In this document: one piece after another, positions 43,947 through 55,245 of the stretch
How the letters are laid out: each line of letters begins with the position of its first letter
How positions within the stretch are numbered: position 1 is the first letter of the stretch
DNA from: Sacculina carcini
Lineage: Eukaryota; Arthropoda; Thecostraca; Sacculinidae
Direction of reading: 5' to 3'
Length of the DNA stretch: 64,000 nt
Assembly (NCBI GenBank): GCA_916048095.2
Contig: OU696593.1
Span: 3,836,501-3,900,500, forward strand
The notes under the pieces: generated by a model
The model's database searches: none
What the model was told of the DNA's origin: nothing
The model's input: the letters and a program-made list of their open reading frames with translations, nothing else
Position numbers and translations under genes: made by a program

Positions 43947-46819
43947 TCATAGGGAAGCGTAAGGTGTAAGAGTGCGAGAAGTGGGATCAAAAGATTTAGC
44001 AAAAAGATATTTACGAAGTGAGGAGGAAAATCTACTAAAGGATGAAGAGGAAGTGATTGAGGAAGGAAGATCATTGTAGACCCGAGGCGCATAGAAAGAA
44101 AAGGATTTTGCGGACCAAGGTGACTCGTTGATAGCGCGAGGACAGGATAAAGGACGATGAACACGAGAATTAAAGTCATTAGAAGAAACTAGAAGATCAG
44201 AAAGATAGGACGGGGAAGAGCTATTGTGCAGAATTTTATATATGAGACAACACAGCCGAAAATGAATCCTAGGAATGATGGGAAGCCAGTGGAATTGGAA
44301 CAAGAATTGAGAGGTATGGCGGCAAGGTGTAGGATGGAGCACAAAACGACAGGATTGATTAATTATTTTTTGAAGGATTTTCAGGGATTTGTTGGTAAGA
44401 ATGTAGTGGAGTGAGCTGCAATAATCAAGACGAGAAAGAACAAGAGACTGTATTAATTTAATAGAAGAAGGCTGGTCTAAACAGGATCGAATAGGGTATA
44501 GACTGCGTAAAATCAAACGACAGGTGCGCGAAATAGAGACAACATTGTTTGAAAAGGACAAGTTGGAATCGAAGATAGCACCCAAGTTTCGAACAGAGGA
44601 AGATACAGCGATTGGGAGTAATGGAGGAGAAATGCGCGGAGGGTGAAGGATAAGAAATTCAGACTTAGAAGTGTTGAGAATGAGGCGACGAGAGGTGGTC
44701 CAGGACGTAATATCAGAGAGAATATCATTGAGAAGAGTGGCATGAGAGAAAGGACAAGTAATTAGGAGTTGTATATCATCGGCATAAATATGGAAAGGAA
44801 TGTTGTATTTACAAAGGACAGGACAGAGAGAAGACATGTAAAGATTGAAAAGAGTAGGACCCAAGATAGAACCTTGAGGGACACCAGAAATAAGAGAAGC
44901 AGATTTTGAAACGGTTGAATTGAAGTTTACTGAAAAAGTGCGACCAGAGAGATAGGATTTGAGGAGAGACAATGCTGACGAGGATAGACCCAGAGAAGAA
45001 AGATCATTGATGAGAATGGCATGATTGACAAGATCGAAGGCTAGAGACATATCGAGAAGAACAAGGAGAACTGATTGACGATAGGAAAATTTAGATAAGA
45101 TTTCATGAGTAACTGAAATAAGGACGGATTCCGTAGAGTGACAGGAGCGAAACCCAGATTGGAAAGGATGAAGGACCTGGGAAATAAGGGGAGACAACTG
45201 GGAAAAAATAGCTGATTCAAGGAGTTTTGAAGGAAAGCTGAGAAGAGATATAGGACGGTAATTAGCGCATTCAGACGGATTTAATGTAGGTTTTTTAAGG
45301 ATAGGATGGACGATGGCATGTTTATCAGATAGGAATTGGCCATGAAGAAATGATGAATTAATGAGATGTAATAGATAAGGAACAAGAGAAAATATTGAAG
45401 GGGAGATAGCTCTAAAATTAATAGGATCAGCAGGAGAGGAGGAAATTTTGAGGGAAGATATCATGGTAAGAATATCTGAAAGATGTATTTGCGAGAATGA
45501 AGTGAATTGTAGAGACACACTCTTCTTTAAGTATGTGTAACAGGGATATTGCAAGAGGGGAGTTTAGATTGAACAGTTAGGACTTTATTAGTGAAATGAG
45601 AAGATAATTGAGAGGCAGTTAGATTAGATAAAGAGGAGTTAGATCGAGAACCAGTGAGAGAGTTTAGAGTTGTCCAAAGAGACTTAGGGGATCGGGAGAG
45701 CGAAGAGAGACGGGAGGAGAAGTAATTTTGTTTCGCTGCAGACAAGGCCGAGATATAAGAAGAGCGGGAAACAGAGAAGGAAGACCAATCAGATGGATGA
45801 GATGTACGTTTCCAGATTCGTAGAAGTGAACGTTGATGTCTTTTCAATAGACGAAGTTGAGAGTTAAACCAAGGAGGAGAAGAATTAGTTGTATTGCGCC
45901 GGATAAGTAAAGGAAACAAAGAGTCACTGATTTTAGATAAAGCAGAAGATAGGTGGGGATAGATGTCCGAAGGATTCAGGAAATAAAGCGTTTGCAGAGG
46001 TAATAAGGAATCAAGTAATAGGTAAAACTGCATCGGATCGAATTCTTTAAAGTTACGATAGGCAATCAAAGCAGGAGTATGAGGAGGCAGCGAGGCAAGA
46101 CAAGGAAGAGTGGTAAGAAGAAGACTATGGTCAGACAAAGAAAGATCGGAAGGAAAGACAGTTACATTGGAGGGGGAATTGTCGGTAGAAAGGACAGGCG
46201 ATGGGAAAAGGATAAGATCTAAGGAATGACCGGATATATGAGTAGGCGAGGAAACAGGAGAGAACAAACCATGAGAGTCTAAGATAGTTAGAAATTGAGA
46301 AGCAAGGACATTAGAGCTAGGCGAATCCACCCAAAAGTTGAAATCGCCTATGATAATAAAGCGACTAGAGAAAGAGGATATGATGCAGTCGAGGAGAGTA
46401 GGAAATTCAGTGAAAAAAGAAGAGCAAGTGCCAGGATGATTATGGCGATAAATAATGGTGATACAGAACTTCGGAGAAGAAGGCGGTGAAAGTTGTAGAG
46501 CAAGGATTTCAAAGGATGAGAAAGAACAAAGAGACGGAAAAGATAAGACTGAAACATGTAGAGATTTAGAAAAAATGCAGCCCACACCACCACCGGAAGA
46601 CTTGGTATTTGACCTAGATTTGTGTAGGAAGGAGTAACCTGTGGGAATGTTAGAGGAGAAAGAAGGAATGTCAGAGTCAAAGAGCCAGGTTTCAACAAGA
46701 CACAAAATTGCGAGAGAGTGGAGGGATAGGATATGGCAGAGATGAGTAGTTTTATTGCGACAGGAACGAATGTTAATAAATCCAATAGGAATATTAGACC
46801 AAAGAGAGGAACTAGACAA
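43947..46819 (-). pseudogene. LINE A ORF2: endonuclease-reverse transcriptase, one frameshift
   Basis: First part (46819-45527): endonuclease with PIGFINIRSCRNKTTHL, CLVETWLFDSD, FIIIGDFNFWVDS, SGHSLDLILF and LSDHSLLL, then the LINE linker. Second part (45554-43947): RT with NYRPISLLSFPSKLLE, HPFQSGFRSCHSTESV, LLDMSLAFDLVNH (motif A intact), SGVPQGSILGPTLFNLYMSS, FHIYADDIQLL (YADD intact), SRLDYCSSLHY and FHWLPIIPRIHF. The two parts overlap by 28 bp in different frames around CNIPVTHT/MQYPCYTY, so a single-base indel near 45535-45550 breaks an otherwise complete protein of about 950 residues. Catalytic residues for endonuclease and RT are present. Related to the decayed copy at 10098. Confidence 0.9.
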
Positions 46820-46867
46820 GGAAGAGCGATTAGAGGAATGCTTAGGAGAGGATGCTTGGGAGGCTAG

Positions 46868-47374
46868 TCAGGTGGAAGAAGGAGAGACGGACGGACCGGA
46901 GGACATAGTGCGGATCCGGATAGAATTTCTTACAGCCAAGAAAGAAGGACAGGAAGAGCTGAAAGATGAATGGTTATGTGGACGCAAAGACGAAGCACAA
47001 TTGTTGCACCATTCAGGTGCTGAGCGGTCACAGTCACCAGACCTATGAGGGCCTGCACAATGACCACACATCACCGGACGTGTGCAGTGTGTTTCTTTGT
47101 GGCCGAGACCAGCACATCGACCACAGTGAGCTACCCAGTAACGATCGTAAACTGGGCATGAACGCAGTTCGATGAAGAGACGGTCACCGGCATTTTTGAT
47201 GACTGAACGCACAGCTGGTGAAACAGACAAAACAGCATGTGATATATTATTACGAGGAGTGGTGAAAAATATAAGTTTGATCTCCGAGTCAGGCACAGAT
47301 GACAGACAGTAATTTTTTTGCTTTAGTGAAGAAACGAAAGAATCAGAAGAAAAGTTGGGAGGAATGTTAGCCAT
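46868..47374 (-). CDS. LINE A ORF1: zinc-knuckle nucleic-acid-binding protein
   Basis: 168 codons from ATG 47374 (MANIPPNFSS) to the stop at 46868. The N-terminal half has an I-F-F-T-T-P and V-I-K-N-A-G region like LINE gag-type proteins. The C-terminal half has CCHC knuckles CGRCAGLGHKETHC and CGHCAGPHRSGDC and a third cysteine cluster CNNCASS...SSSC. Such proteins bind the LINE RNA. The frame extends upstream into LINE B sequence, so the true N-terminus may have been lost on insertion. The stop lies 48 bp before the ORF2 start. Confidence 0.75.
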   Translation of the reverse strand: MANIPPNFSSDSFVSSLKQKNYCLSSVPDSEIKLIFFTTPRNNISHAVLSVSPAVRSVIKNAGDRLFIELRSCPVYDRYWVAHCGRCAGLGHKETHCTRPVMCGHCAGPHRSGDCDRSAPEWCNNCASSLRPHNHSSFSSSCPSFLAVRNSIRIRTMSSGPSVSPSST

Positions 47375-49426
47375 AGTAATCTTCGGGCGAAGCTGCGTGG
47401 CAGTCGGCAGTGAGACTGGACACACCTTTGCTTTTTTCATTCCTGCTGGGAAAACACCTGTATCGAATGACTGATTAAAAACATAATACAAAGGCTCTAG
47501 AATATATGGGCATGACATCTTTTTTAAGCTCATACTTATGTTGTAAACATCCTCAGATCGTTTACTTGCGCTAGACTTGATTGTGTTGAAAATTTATGCA
47601 TGACTTATGGGCTGCAAAAACATACTGTCTGAGTAATTGACAGGAAATCGTCGAGAGTGGATGTTTGATGTTTGCTGTTGAATTGTTTGTTGCTGTGCAA
47701 CATTTTGGCTGATATTAACAATATAATTTTTGAAAGCGTCTGCTATGTCGCTCGGTTCTTTTAGGATTTTATCATTGTGATGGAAATACGGAGGATAATT
47801 TTGTCTTTTATTTCTGCCGGTTATTTCATTCATAGTTTTCCATGTCGATTTGATATCATTCTTGTAGCGAGAAAAGATATTCTCATAATAAATTTGTCTT
47901 GACCGTCTCAGGAGAGTTGTTAGCAGATTTCTATATTTTTTGTATTGAATATAATCCTCGTTTAGTTGACTTTTAAGATAGTTTTTGTAAATATAATTTT
48001 TGTTTTTACACGATATTTTTAATCCTTTTGTCAACCATGGCTGCATAATTCTGGTTTTCTTACGAATTTTCATGACGGGGAAATGCCTGTCAACAATGGA
48101 TTGGTAAATTTGTATGAACTTTTCGAAAGTGTCATTCACATTATCGGTATAAGTTTGCCTCCAATCAATAATTTGTAAATTGTACAGAAAAGCTTCTTTT
48201 CTTTTCTCATTGATAATTCTTTTGAAGAAGAATTCCTCTGTTTGTTTTTCATGATGAGCCACACTTATACGACAGTATATCGGCAAATGATCACTTATAT
48301 CATAAGTAATGGTTCCTGAACAAAATTCTCTCTTTGTCATGTTGGTAAATATGTTGTCTATTGTAGTACAGCTGTTGCTAGTGATTCTGGTCGGATATTT
48401 AATTAATGGCATGAAGCCCAGACTAAGCATAGCATCAGAAAAACGCTGAACGCCGCTATATTCTTTCCTAGTCAAATCAACGTTAAAATCCCCAGTTATA
48501 ATCCAGTTTGAAGATCTAGTCATGGCAGACATTTCTTCTAGTTTTTCACAAAATTTGATTATGCTTGATGATGGCGATCTGTATACCGAGCTCACATATA
48601 GAACATTTTGCTTGTTTTTGTATAAGTTTTGTAATTTGATTGTTACACATTCAAAATTACTATCTACACATATCGTTTTACTTTCAACCAACACAGAATT
48701 GTGTTTCGTATGGACATATATAGCAACGCCACCAGACCTTTTACCCCTTCTATTTAATGAAAATAATCCAATATATATATATATTATTAGGGTGACCTTT
48801 TGTTGCAAATGCAACTTTTTTATCATAGAGTCTGTTCATCATAAGGATCCCAAAAATCAATATTTCATTTATCTGAGATAAGTATTAAATAAGTTATAAA
48901 TGCAACTTTTTGCAACTTTTTGTTTTTAGCGCAACTTTTGCAACTTTTTTCATTTTTAAGGGCAACTATTTAGGTGTAGGACAATTTTGAACTTTTAGAA
49001 CAATTGTTTCACACTATCTAGAAAAATTTTCAGTTGTAAAAATGTACAATGCAGCATATGTTCATGTATTGTCAACATAAACTCGGTAAGCATGTATCTG
49101 GAAGGCGTGTGAACATTGTGTCCGTGTGTGGTGCTAGGCATCCTGAGTGTGCATAGCGCCGCAGCCTTTCGAGCAGCCTTTGACCAACTAGCTAGATCAA
49201 CAACACTTGAATATAAGTACCGCATAATCAGATGATTTTTTATCTGCAAAATCCATTTAGAACTTGGAACATTTAAGAAAATTAAAATCAAGTGAGAATT
49301 TCAAATTATATTGTGTATTTAAATGTCACTACCAGGCATCAGTGCGCCAGACTCGACAGACTAGACAAGCATGTGAAATACAATCTGAACGCAACCGCGA
49401 ATGCTCAAAATGCATTCCGCCATTTC

Positions 49427-49515
49427 CGCCTCGTAGCCGAGTGGCTAAGACGCCTTGGACCTCTCGTGCACAGAGCGTGCACGAGAGGTCCAAGGTTCGA
49501 TTCCCTGGCGAGGTG
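49427..49515 (+). repeat. tRNA-like SINE head with a 19-bp perfect hairpin
   Basis: Reads as a tRNA: 7-bp acceptor stem (CGCCTCG with CGAGGTG, one G-T pair), TA at 8-9, D arm GCCGAGTGGCTAAGAC (box A) and box B GGTTCGATTCC. The anticodon arm is replaced by 19 bp of perfect complement, 49453-49471 against 49477-49495, with a 5-base loop AGAGC. The D-arm type resembles Leu or Ser tRNAs. Not a functional tRNA gene as drawn: there is no 7-base anticodon loop. Most likely a SINE promoter head; body 49516-49720. Confidence 0.6.
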
Positions 49516-49720
49516 AAACGGATGGGTTCGTTTCTTAAAGTGATAGCCCAATTGCCGCAAGGCGGGTTTCGTGTGAGCGCAGCCGTACAGTTTTCTGTGC
49601 TGGCCGTGACTACGATAACCTGTGTGGCGGCCGGACCTGCGGTGTGCCAGCCGGGGCCGTGAGGCTTTGCCCCCGCAAAATTACACGCGAACACAGCCTT
49701 CTTTACTGCTGTGTTCAAAT
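49516..49720 (+). repeat. Putative SINE body following the tRNA-like head
   Basis: GC-richer than the surroundings, with GCCCAATTGCCGCAAGGCGG, GGCGGCCGGACCTGCGGTG and CCCCGCAAAATTACACGCG. No second copy in the window, so the family is inferred only from the head and composition. Confidence 0.4.
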
Positions 49721-50189
49721 GCGTAATTATATATTATATTTTATATAAAATGCATTAAGTTGAAACAAAAACGTGAAACTCCGAAAGTGTTATGTTAAGG
49801 AGTGATTTCAGTGTTTACATTTTATTACCCTGTTATTTAAAATTTACGATATTTAGCGAACCATTGAGCTCAACTTACTAGCGCCAATATTCGCGATTTT
49901 TAGCGCATCCAAATGTCGCCCTTGTCGCCAGTGAGGTGACAGTTGAAGCTCATGAAGTATGCAATCCTAGCACAACCGCGAATGCTCAAAACGTATTGTG
50001 GTAATAGTTATCGAATGTAAAAAGTACAAATTTTCCTCACAAAAAGTATATTTCTCATAATTAAGTGATTTTCACTACTCTTTCATGGGTTTTAGTGAAA
50101 TTTCTGTAAAAGTTTAAGTGCAACTTTTTAGCGCAACTTTTCTTGATTTTTAGCGCACCAAAAGGTCACCCTAATGATTATTATTATTA

Positions 50190-50209
50190 TATATATATAT
50201 ATATATATG
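50190..50209. repeat. (TA)n microsatellite
   Basis: Pure TA run next to the TIR element's right end; a related ATATATAT tract lies at its left end. Confidence 0.9.
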
Positions 50210-51070
50210 ACATTATAGAACCAATGCGCTTGCATTCCATATCAATGCACCCGTATTTCTCAATTAATAACAATAAGTTACGAATAAATTGAATAAATTG
50301 TGAATGAAATGTATATATAGCATATAGCAATATAATAGCCATCGATAAATAATATATATTAAGCAAATATCAATGAACAATCCATCCAATAGCACCCCAT
50401 AATATAATGCACCCACACTCCCAAATATAAAAATCAACAATAAATATAGATATGATTCAATAAATAACAATTAACAATAAATAAAAGTATGTTTCACTGA
50501 ATAACAACCGAAAATGAAATGGATTCGATTTAATAGAGAGCAAACGAATAAATAAATCCATAATTAATGCATAATTGTATTTGCAAATAAATGACATTGG
50601 CTAGATTTAGTATTGGAAAACAGGAAATATGTTAGCTTACATTACATACATGAGATGAGTAAATGGGCATAATTTCATTAGTGGTACGGAAACAGAGCAA
50701 TCCAGTGTTATGACTGGAAATTAATTGCAATTAATCTTCTTGGTGGTAGAAGGTGGTAGAAACCCTTGGTGGTAGAAACCCTATCGCTTGTGTTTGGTAG
50801 ATGACTACTGAATTCTGAGGTTATATTTTATCCATCTCTTTGTCTCTCTTGGTCCCTACATTCATGCTCTTGCTTTTATCATACTGCGGCCAATTGTTGA
50901 CACTAGTGGAAGAGGACAGGGAGCTCTAGACCAGTATGGAGCTGATTGTTGAATGACTGTAAAGACAAAACTAAAAAACTAAGTATATCTGCAGACAGGA
51001 TCGCGTGGGCATCACCAGCTTCACGCGCGCCTACAAGACTTGACAACATGACCAGGGCTCAAACACGACT
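50210..51070. other. AT-rich block, no gene
   Basis: 50270-50600 is rich in AATAAATA and ATGATTCAATAAATAACAA units similar to 56500-57115. The rest has no signature beyond a doubled GGTGGTAGAAACCCT near 50760. Confidence 0.5.
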
Positions 51071-51077
51071 CGACCGT

Positions 51078-51117
51078 CACATACACACACACGCACTGAC
51101 CGTCACATACGCACACA

Positions 51118-51149
<32 letters not shown>

Positions 51150-51235
51150 GATACAAACACACATACACACACACACACAATCACACACACACAAACACAC
51201 GCACACAACCACTCACGCACTCACAGTTCAGACAC
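51078..51235. repeat. (CA)n-rich microsatellite block
   Basis: Compound CACACA / CATACA / CGCACA array. A long frame through it (His-Thr repeats) is an artefact of the dinucleotide. Confidence 0.95.
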
Positions 51236-52425
51236 AGTTCATACACAAGCACACAACAGTGACATTAGCTATTTTCTCTTCCCATTGTGTCATTGGTTCT
51301 GCTACCTAGTTTTAGATGAAACATTGGTCTTTGACCATCGTAGAAATGCCATGCTAGTACAAGTGATTTTGGCAATGATCAATCCAACACTCCTGTCCTT
51401 TCGCGGTCTGGCTGACTTTGACACCTCACTTGATACGCTAGAGTGGGATTGGGCGTTTCAATCCGCCACTTCCGTTTCGTGATCCGTTTCCGGTGTCAGC
51501 CGCCTTTGTTCCGGCGGAAGTTGACTGGTGCGTCACCGTGTCACGCCGCGTTTCATTCGACCATTCCTGTGTTATGCCCACCAACAGCATGGCGTCGCAT
51601 TGGGTTTAATGATGCTGCGATTTCAATGGACAATTTTGCCGGGTCAATGCTCCTGGGTTATGAGTCACACTCTTTGTCTGCGTTTTTGTTTGAATCATTA
51701 AATGCACATTAGGTGTGTATGCAGTTTGGTTTGTAAGCCTGTGTGCATAGTGGCACGTTTGCTGTATTTGCCCAAACATTTGATTATTCTTCACATTTTA
51801 CGTTGTTCTTCGTTGGTTATTTTGCCTCATCGTACCTCCATTTGACATGATTGTTGGATTTTTTTATCATTATTGCTATTACGTGCTCAATCAATCATTT
51901 AAAAAATGTGATTCATAAAATGAGGTTTTACCAAGCTTTCAAGGACCCACTACAACTGAATAAATTCCATATTATTTAAAGGTTGTTTTATTGAATAGGT
52001 TTATTTTATTCTTGTATTTTATTCTTAAGGCTTTCTTATTTTATTCGAATAGGCTTATTTTATGTAAAATGGATTAGTAACTGAATCTCACAGGAGGATT
52101 TGACAAATGAATTAGCAGTAACGTGGACATACTTGGCAAATTTACACATGTTTTCAATTTTCTAAGATGCGTATGTTACTGAGCAACGAGCAATGATAAG
52201 AATGCAAAACCACAAGAACAAGTCAACGACTGGAGGTAACTTAGAAAAATATTGAATACTATAAATTTACCATAAACTGAAGTTTAACAATTGTTATTTC
52301 TGCTCTATTGCCACAAACTTGACGAAAAACATGATCAAAACTGACAAATCCTACCATACATATATAAATCGACTCAAAATTCTTCAATCCGGACAATTCT
52401 CGTTTTCACCTGTGATTCAACATTA
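51236..52425. other. No gene recognised
   Basis: No domain, repeat partner or RNA gene is seen. 51960-52080 has TATTTTATTC tandem words. Confidence 0.4.
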
Positions 52426-52426
52426 A

Positions 52427-53930
52427 GTGTTGTATGTGATCAATTCTCTGAAGAACAGGGGATTAGGTCATGATCTAATAAACACCAAACTTCTCAAATA
52501 TATCGCCTTATACATTATAGATGTAATCACCCACTTGATAAACACATGTCTTGTTCATTCTGAATTTCCCGAAATTTTCGAAAAAGCCGTTCTTATTCCT
52601 ATTTATAATCATGGTGACAGAACGCTTTTCAGTAACTATCGTCCTATTAGTCTATTGCCAGTAATGTCCAAAGTCCTGGAAAAATAATTCACCAACAAAT
52701 CACCTTTTTTTCGACACGTAAAATTATAGTTACGAAATCAATTTGGTTTTCTCAAAAATCACTACATTCATGACAATCTCTTTGTTAACGGATTTCATAT
52801 CTAAAACAGGTCTAAAAAGTATGTAAGTGGGAATATATTTAAATTTAACAAAATCCTTTGATATAATAGACCACAAAACTTTGTTGAGTAAATTAGAGAA
52901 GTACAATTTATCTGGATCTGCAATAAGTCTACTGAAATCTTTTCTTCACAATAGACACCAATGTGTAAAATTCAACGGTATTTTTTCCTAAAGCTGTCGT
53001 ATAACTACCGGGGTTCCACAAGGCTCTATAATGGTTCCATTTTTGTTTTTGTTATATGTTAGTGATATTAAATGAGCATCTGATAAATCAAACTTTCTTC
53101 TCTTTGCTGATGACACTCTTGTGTTATACTCGTCTCCCAATATTATTGAACTTGAACACATGATTCATTCCGATTTAAAACTTATAAGTCAGTGGCTACT
53201 ATCAAATACACGTCTAATGAATACAAACAAATCCACATTTCAGATATGCAACTGGTCACAAAGCACACATACTCCACAAATTAAGCTAAATGCTGAATTA
53301 CTGGCTCAATCTCATTCGGTCAAATATCTGGGGGTAAATATTGATGATGACATGAAATTCTCCACACACATTGCCAGTGTATGCAAAACAATATCATTCC
53401 ACATAGGCATAATATCCAGAGTCAAGTATATATTTCCCACCAATATTTTGATCCTACTTTATAATGCGTTAGTCCTTCCTCATATTTCATATTGTGCTTG
53501 TGTTTGGGGGTTAAATTATCCTTTTTACTTCTTGCGCATAATATCTCTTCGAAAAAGAGCTATTAGAACTATAAATAAAACCCATTATCTATCTCACACA
53601 TCTCCACAGTTTAAAAGTATGGGTCTTTTAAAGTTTACGGACATTGTGAACTATCAAGTTATTATGCTCTTGTATTGCTTTTTGAACGGAAATTTACCTA
53701 CTGCACTCCAAAAAAGATTCACCCTAAACACCAAAATAGTTAATACACGCCACACTCAGCACTTTTCCCAGCAGCGATGTTCACACAAATTCGAGACATT
53801 CAACATCTTCCATATGGCACCATTCATTTGAAACAAAACTATTAGTACAAAAATAACAAATTTGCACGACCTTCCCAGCAAAAAACATCAATTCAAAATA
53901 ACTTTTAAAAAACTACTACTTGATTCATAT
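52427..53930 (+). pseudogene. LINE reverse transcriptase, degenerate
   Basis: First part: INTKLLKYIAL, HSEFPEIFEKAVLIPIY and FSNYRPISLLPVMSKVLEK (RT fingers, to about 52685). The middle (52690-53120) is broken by stops but shows TTGVPQGS-like GGTTCCACAAGGCTCTATAA and a LLFADDTLV-like box near 53100. Second part (53121-53831): HSVKYLGVNIDDDMKFSTHI, LYNALVLPHISYCACVWG, RKRAIRTINKTHYLSHTSP. This layout fits a CR1/Jockey-like LINE, similar to LINE B and the 29205 fragment. 3' end near 53930 after a CATATTGATAG stretch; no clear tail. Confidence 0.88.
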
Positions 53931-54640
53931 TGATAGTAATGTGCGTGTGTGTGATTGATGTTGTGTATTGCCAGACTGAATCGTGTATCGTGTTTTATAC
54001 TCATGTCATACTTGCGTGTGTTGTGGGGTCAACATCTGAGACAGAACTGCAGTCCTTACCATGCTGACTGCACTACAAATGTTCAGTTGTTAGAATTACC
54101 TTGTAATCTTGTTTCCTGTGCTATTATGTTTATGGTGTACACATGTATGTTGATGTCTGACAAATATATTTGAGCGAAAAATAGAAACTAACATTCATCA
54201 ACAACATGATACCTAACAACACCATGGGCGTGGCTGTAAGCAGGGCCAGGGTAATAACCATCACTTGATATTACTACTTAAAATTGGCTCGGCTGGTCAA
54301 GTGCAAGGGGAACAGATTTTTCGAATTTTCTGCGGCATGAAATTTTTTCACACATTCTTACGTATTTTGGTCTACTAAATCCCAATCTGAACTCGGTTTA
54401 GCTCTGCATGCTTCAGTTTTAATGCAACTTTGAGTTAATTATTAATTTTGTCATTGTTTTCACATTGGCACATTACCTGCGATGCTTATACTGGCTAACC
54501 GGCAAGTGATTTGCTGCTGAAATATTCAAAAATATTGTTTTGTGATGGTATAAGATGAGAGAGAGTGTGAGACTGTGTTTGAGTGAGTATGTGAACATAT
54601 TACTGTGCTTATGTTTGTGTGAGGATTTTACTGTACGATT
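53931..54640. other. No gene recognised
   Basis: LINE 3' flank and unassigned sequence. Confidence 0.4.
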
Positions 54641-54659
54641 GTGTGTTTGCAAATTGTAC

Positions 54660-54735
54660 ATGTCCTCCGACAGCGCGTGTGTGCGTGTGTGAGAGAGAGT
54701 GTGTGTAAGAGAGAGAGAGAGAGTGTGTGTGTATA
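54660..54735. repeat. (GT)n/(GA)n compound microsatellite
   Basis: GTGTGC, GAGAGA and GTGTGT stretches, about 75 bp. Confidence 0.9.
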
Positions 54736-54835
54736 CCCTCTGTGGTATAAAACTGTGATTGGCCTCCTGAAATACCATGAGTACAACTGGACAATTTGTG
54801 TCGACCTCAAAATATCTATTTTCCTTCTAGGTCAC

Positions 54836-55230
54836 AAAGAGGATTTACGAAGTACCCCTGCTATCTTTGCATGTGGGACCGTAGAGCTCGAGACAAGCAC
54901 TGGATCCAGAAGGAATGGCCCACGCATGAGACTCTGAAAGCAGACATGCCAAATATTGTCAACGATCCAATTGTCTAGTCGAGAAAATATGTACTTCCTC
55001 GCCTTTATATCAAGCTGGGATTGATGAAACAATTTGTGATGGCGTTGAATCCTGAAAGTGAATATTTCCAACACATATTTTCTGTGTTGCCTAGTTTGTC
55101 ACTCGAGAAGATCAAGAGAGAGGTTTTTGATGGACCACAGGTGCGTGCACTTGTGCGTGATCAATAATTTGTCAGAAAGATAAATAACAAGAAAAAGACT
55201 GCATGGCTTGCATTTGTGACTGTGTTAAAG
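54836..55230 (+). pseudogene. Broken fragment of a conserved, repetitive protein family (WDRRARDKHW motif)
   Basis: Translation gives FTKYPCYLCMWDRRARDKHW then QKEWP...NIVNDPIV, a stop (TAG about 54976) and, after a shift, KYVLPRLYIKLGLMKQFVMA, SLSLEKIKREVFDGPQVRAL, a further stop and KKKTAWLAFVTV. From memory this matches a family found in many copies in aphid, hydra and other invertebrate genomes, usually annotated as uncharacterised. The C-x2-C pair suggests metal binding. About 125 residues remain, without start or catalytic context. It is truncated at the SINE/hAT junction at 55230-55246. Family identity is moderately sure; function unknown. Confidence 0.6.
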
Positions 55231-55245
55231 GTTAAAGGTTAAAAG

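Larger units (their letters stand above)
43746..47410 (-). mobile_element. LINE A: nearly complete L2-like LINE
   Basis: About 3.66 kb on the - strand inserted in LINE B. 5' end near 47410, ORF1 47374-46868, ORF2 46819-43947, then a 3' UTR with GCGCTATACAAAAACATTG and a (TTG)n tail ending at about 43746. Copies or scraps of the same family lie at 10098, 13945 and 27866. The 5' leader is only about 36 bp, so the copy may be slightly truncated. Confidence 0.9.
43646..48786 (-). pseudogene. LINE B (endonuclease + RT start), interrupted by LINE A
   Basis: On the - strand, 48786-47594 is open and encodes an AP-type endonuclease: RGKRSGGVAIYVHTKHN, YVSSVYRSPSSS, WIITGDFNVDL, TTIDNIFTNM and TYDISDHLPIYC (the SDH box), then the linker QPWLTKGLK...YKKYRNLLTTLLR. 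After the stop, 47533-47414 gives ILEPLYYVFNQSFDTGVFP then KKAKVCPV, the start of RT. LINE A is inserted there. RT-like sequence resumes beyond LINE A at 43745-43646 (GTHRHRFLHYRSASA, a decayed F.NYRPIS motif). 5' end lost at a TA-rich tract next to the TIR element at 48788. Confidence 0.85.
48788..50173. mobile_element. TIR element (TAGGGTGACCTTTTG ends) with inserted SINE-like unit
   Basis: Left end TAGGGTGACCTTTTGTTGC, right end GCGCACCAAAAGGTCACCCTA, a 15-bp perfect inverted repeat at the tips. Subterminal repeats of GCAACTTTTTGCAAC and GCGCAACTTTT occur at both ends. Flanks TATATTAT and ATGATTAT share 5 of 8 positions, so an 8-bp hAT duplication is only weakly supported. No transposase. 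It sits in a TA-rich tract at the 5' edge of LINE B. Confidence 0.75.

Noticed and set aside
49427..49515. Functional tRNA-Leu or tRNA-Ser gene
   Set aside because: No anticodon loop exists; the D stem has a C-A mismatch and the T stem an A-C mismatch. Treated as a SINE head.
50946..51482. 178-codon + strand frame with His-Thr repeats
   Set aside because: It runs through the (CA)n microsatellite at 51078-51235 and has no recognisable domain on either side.
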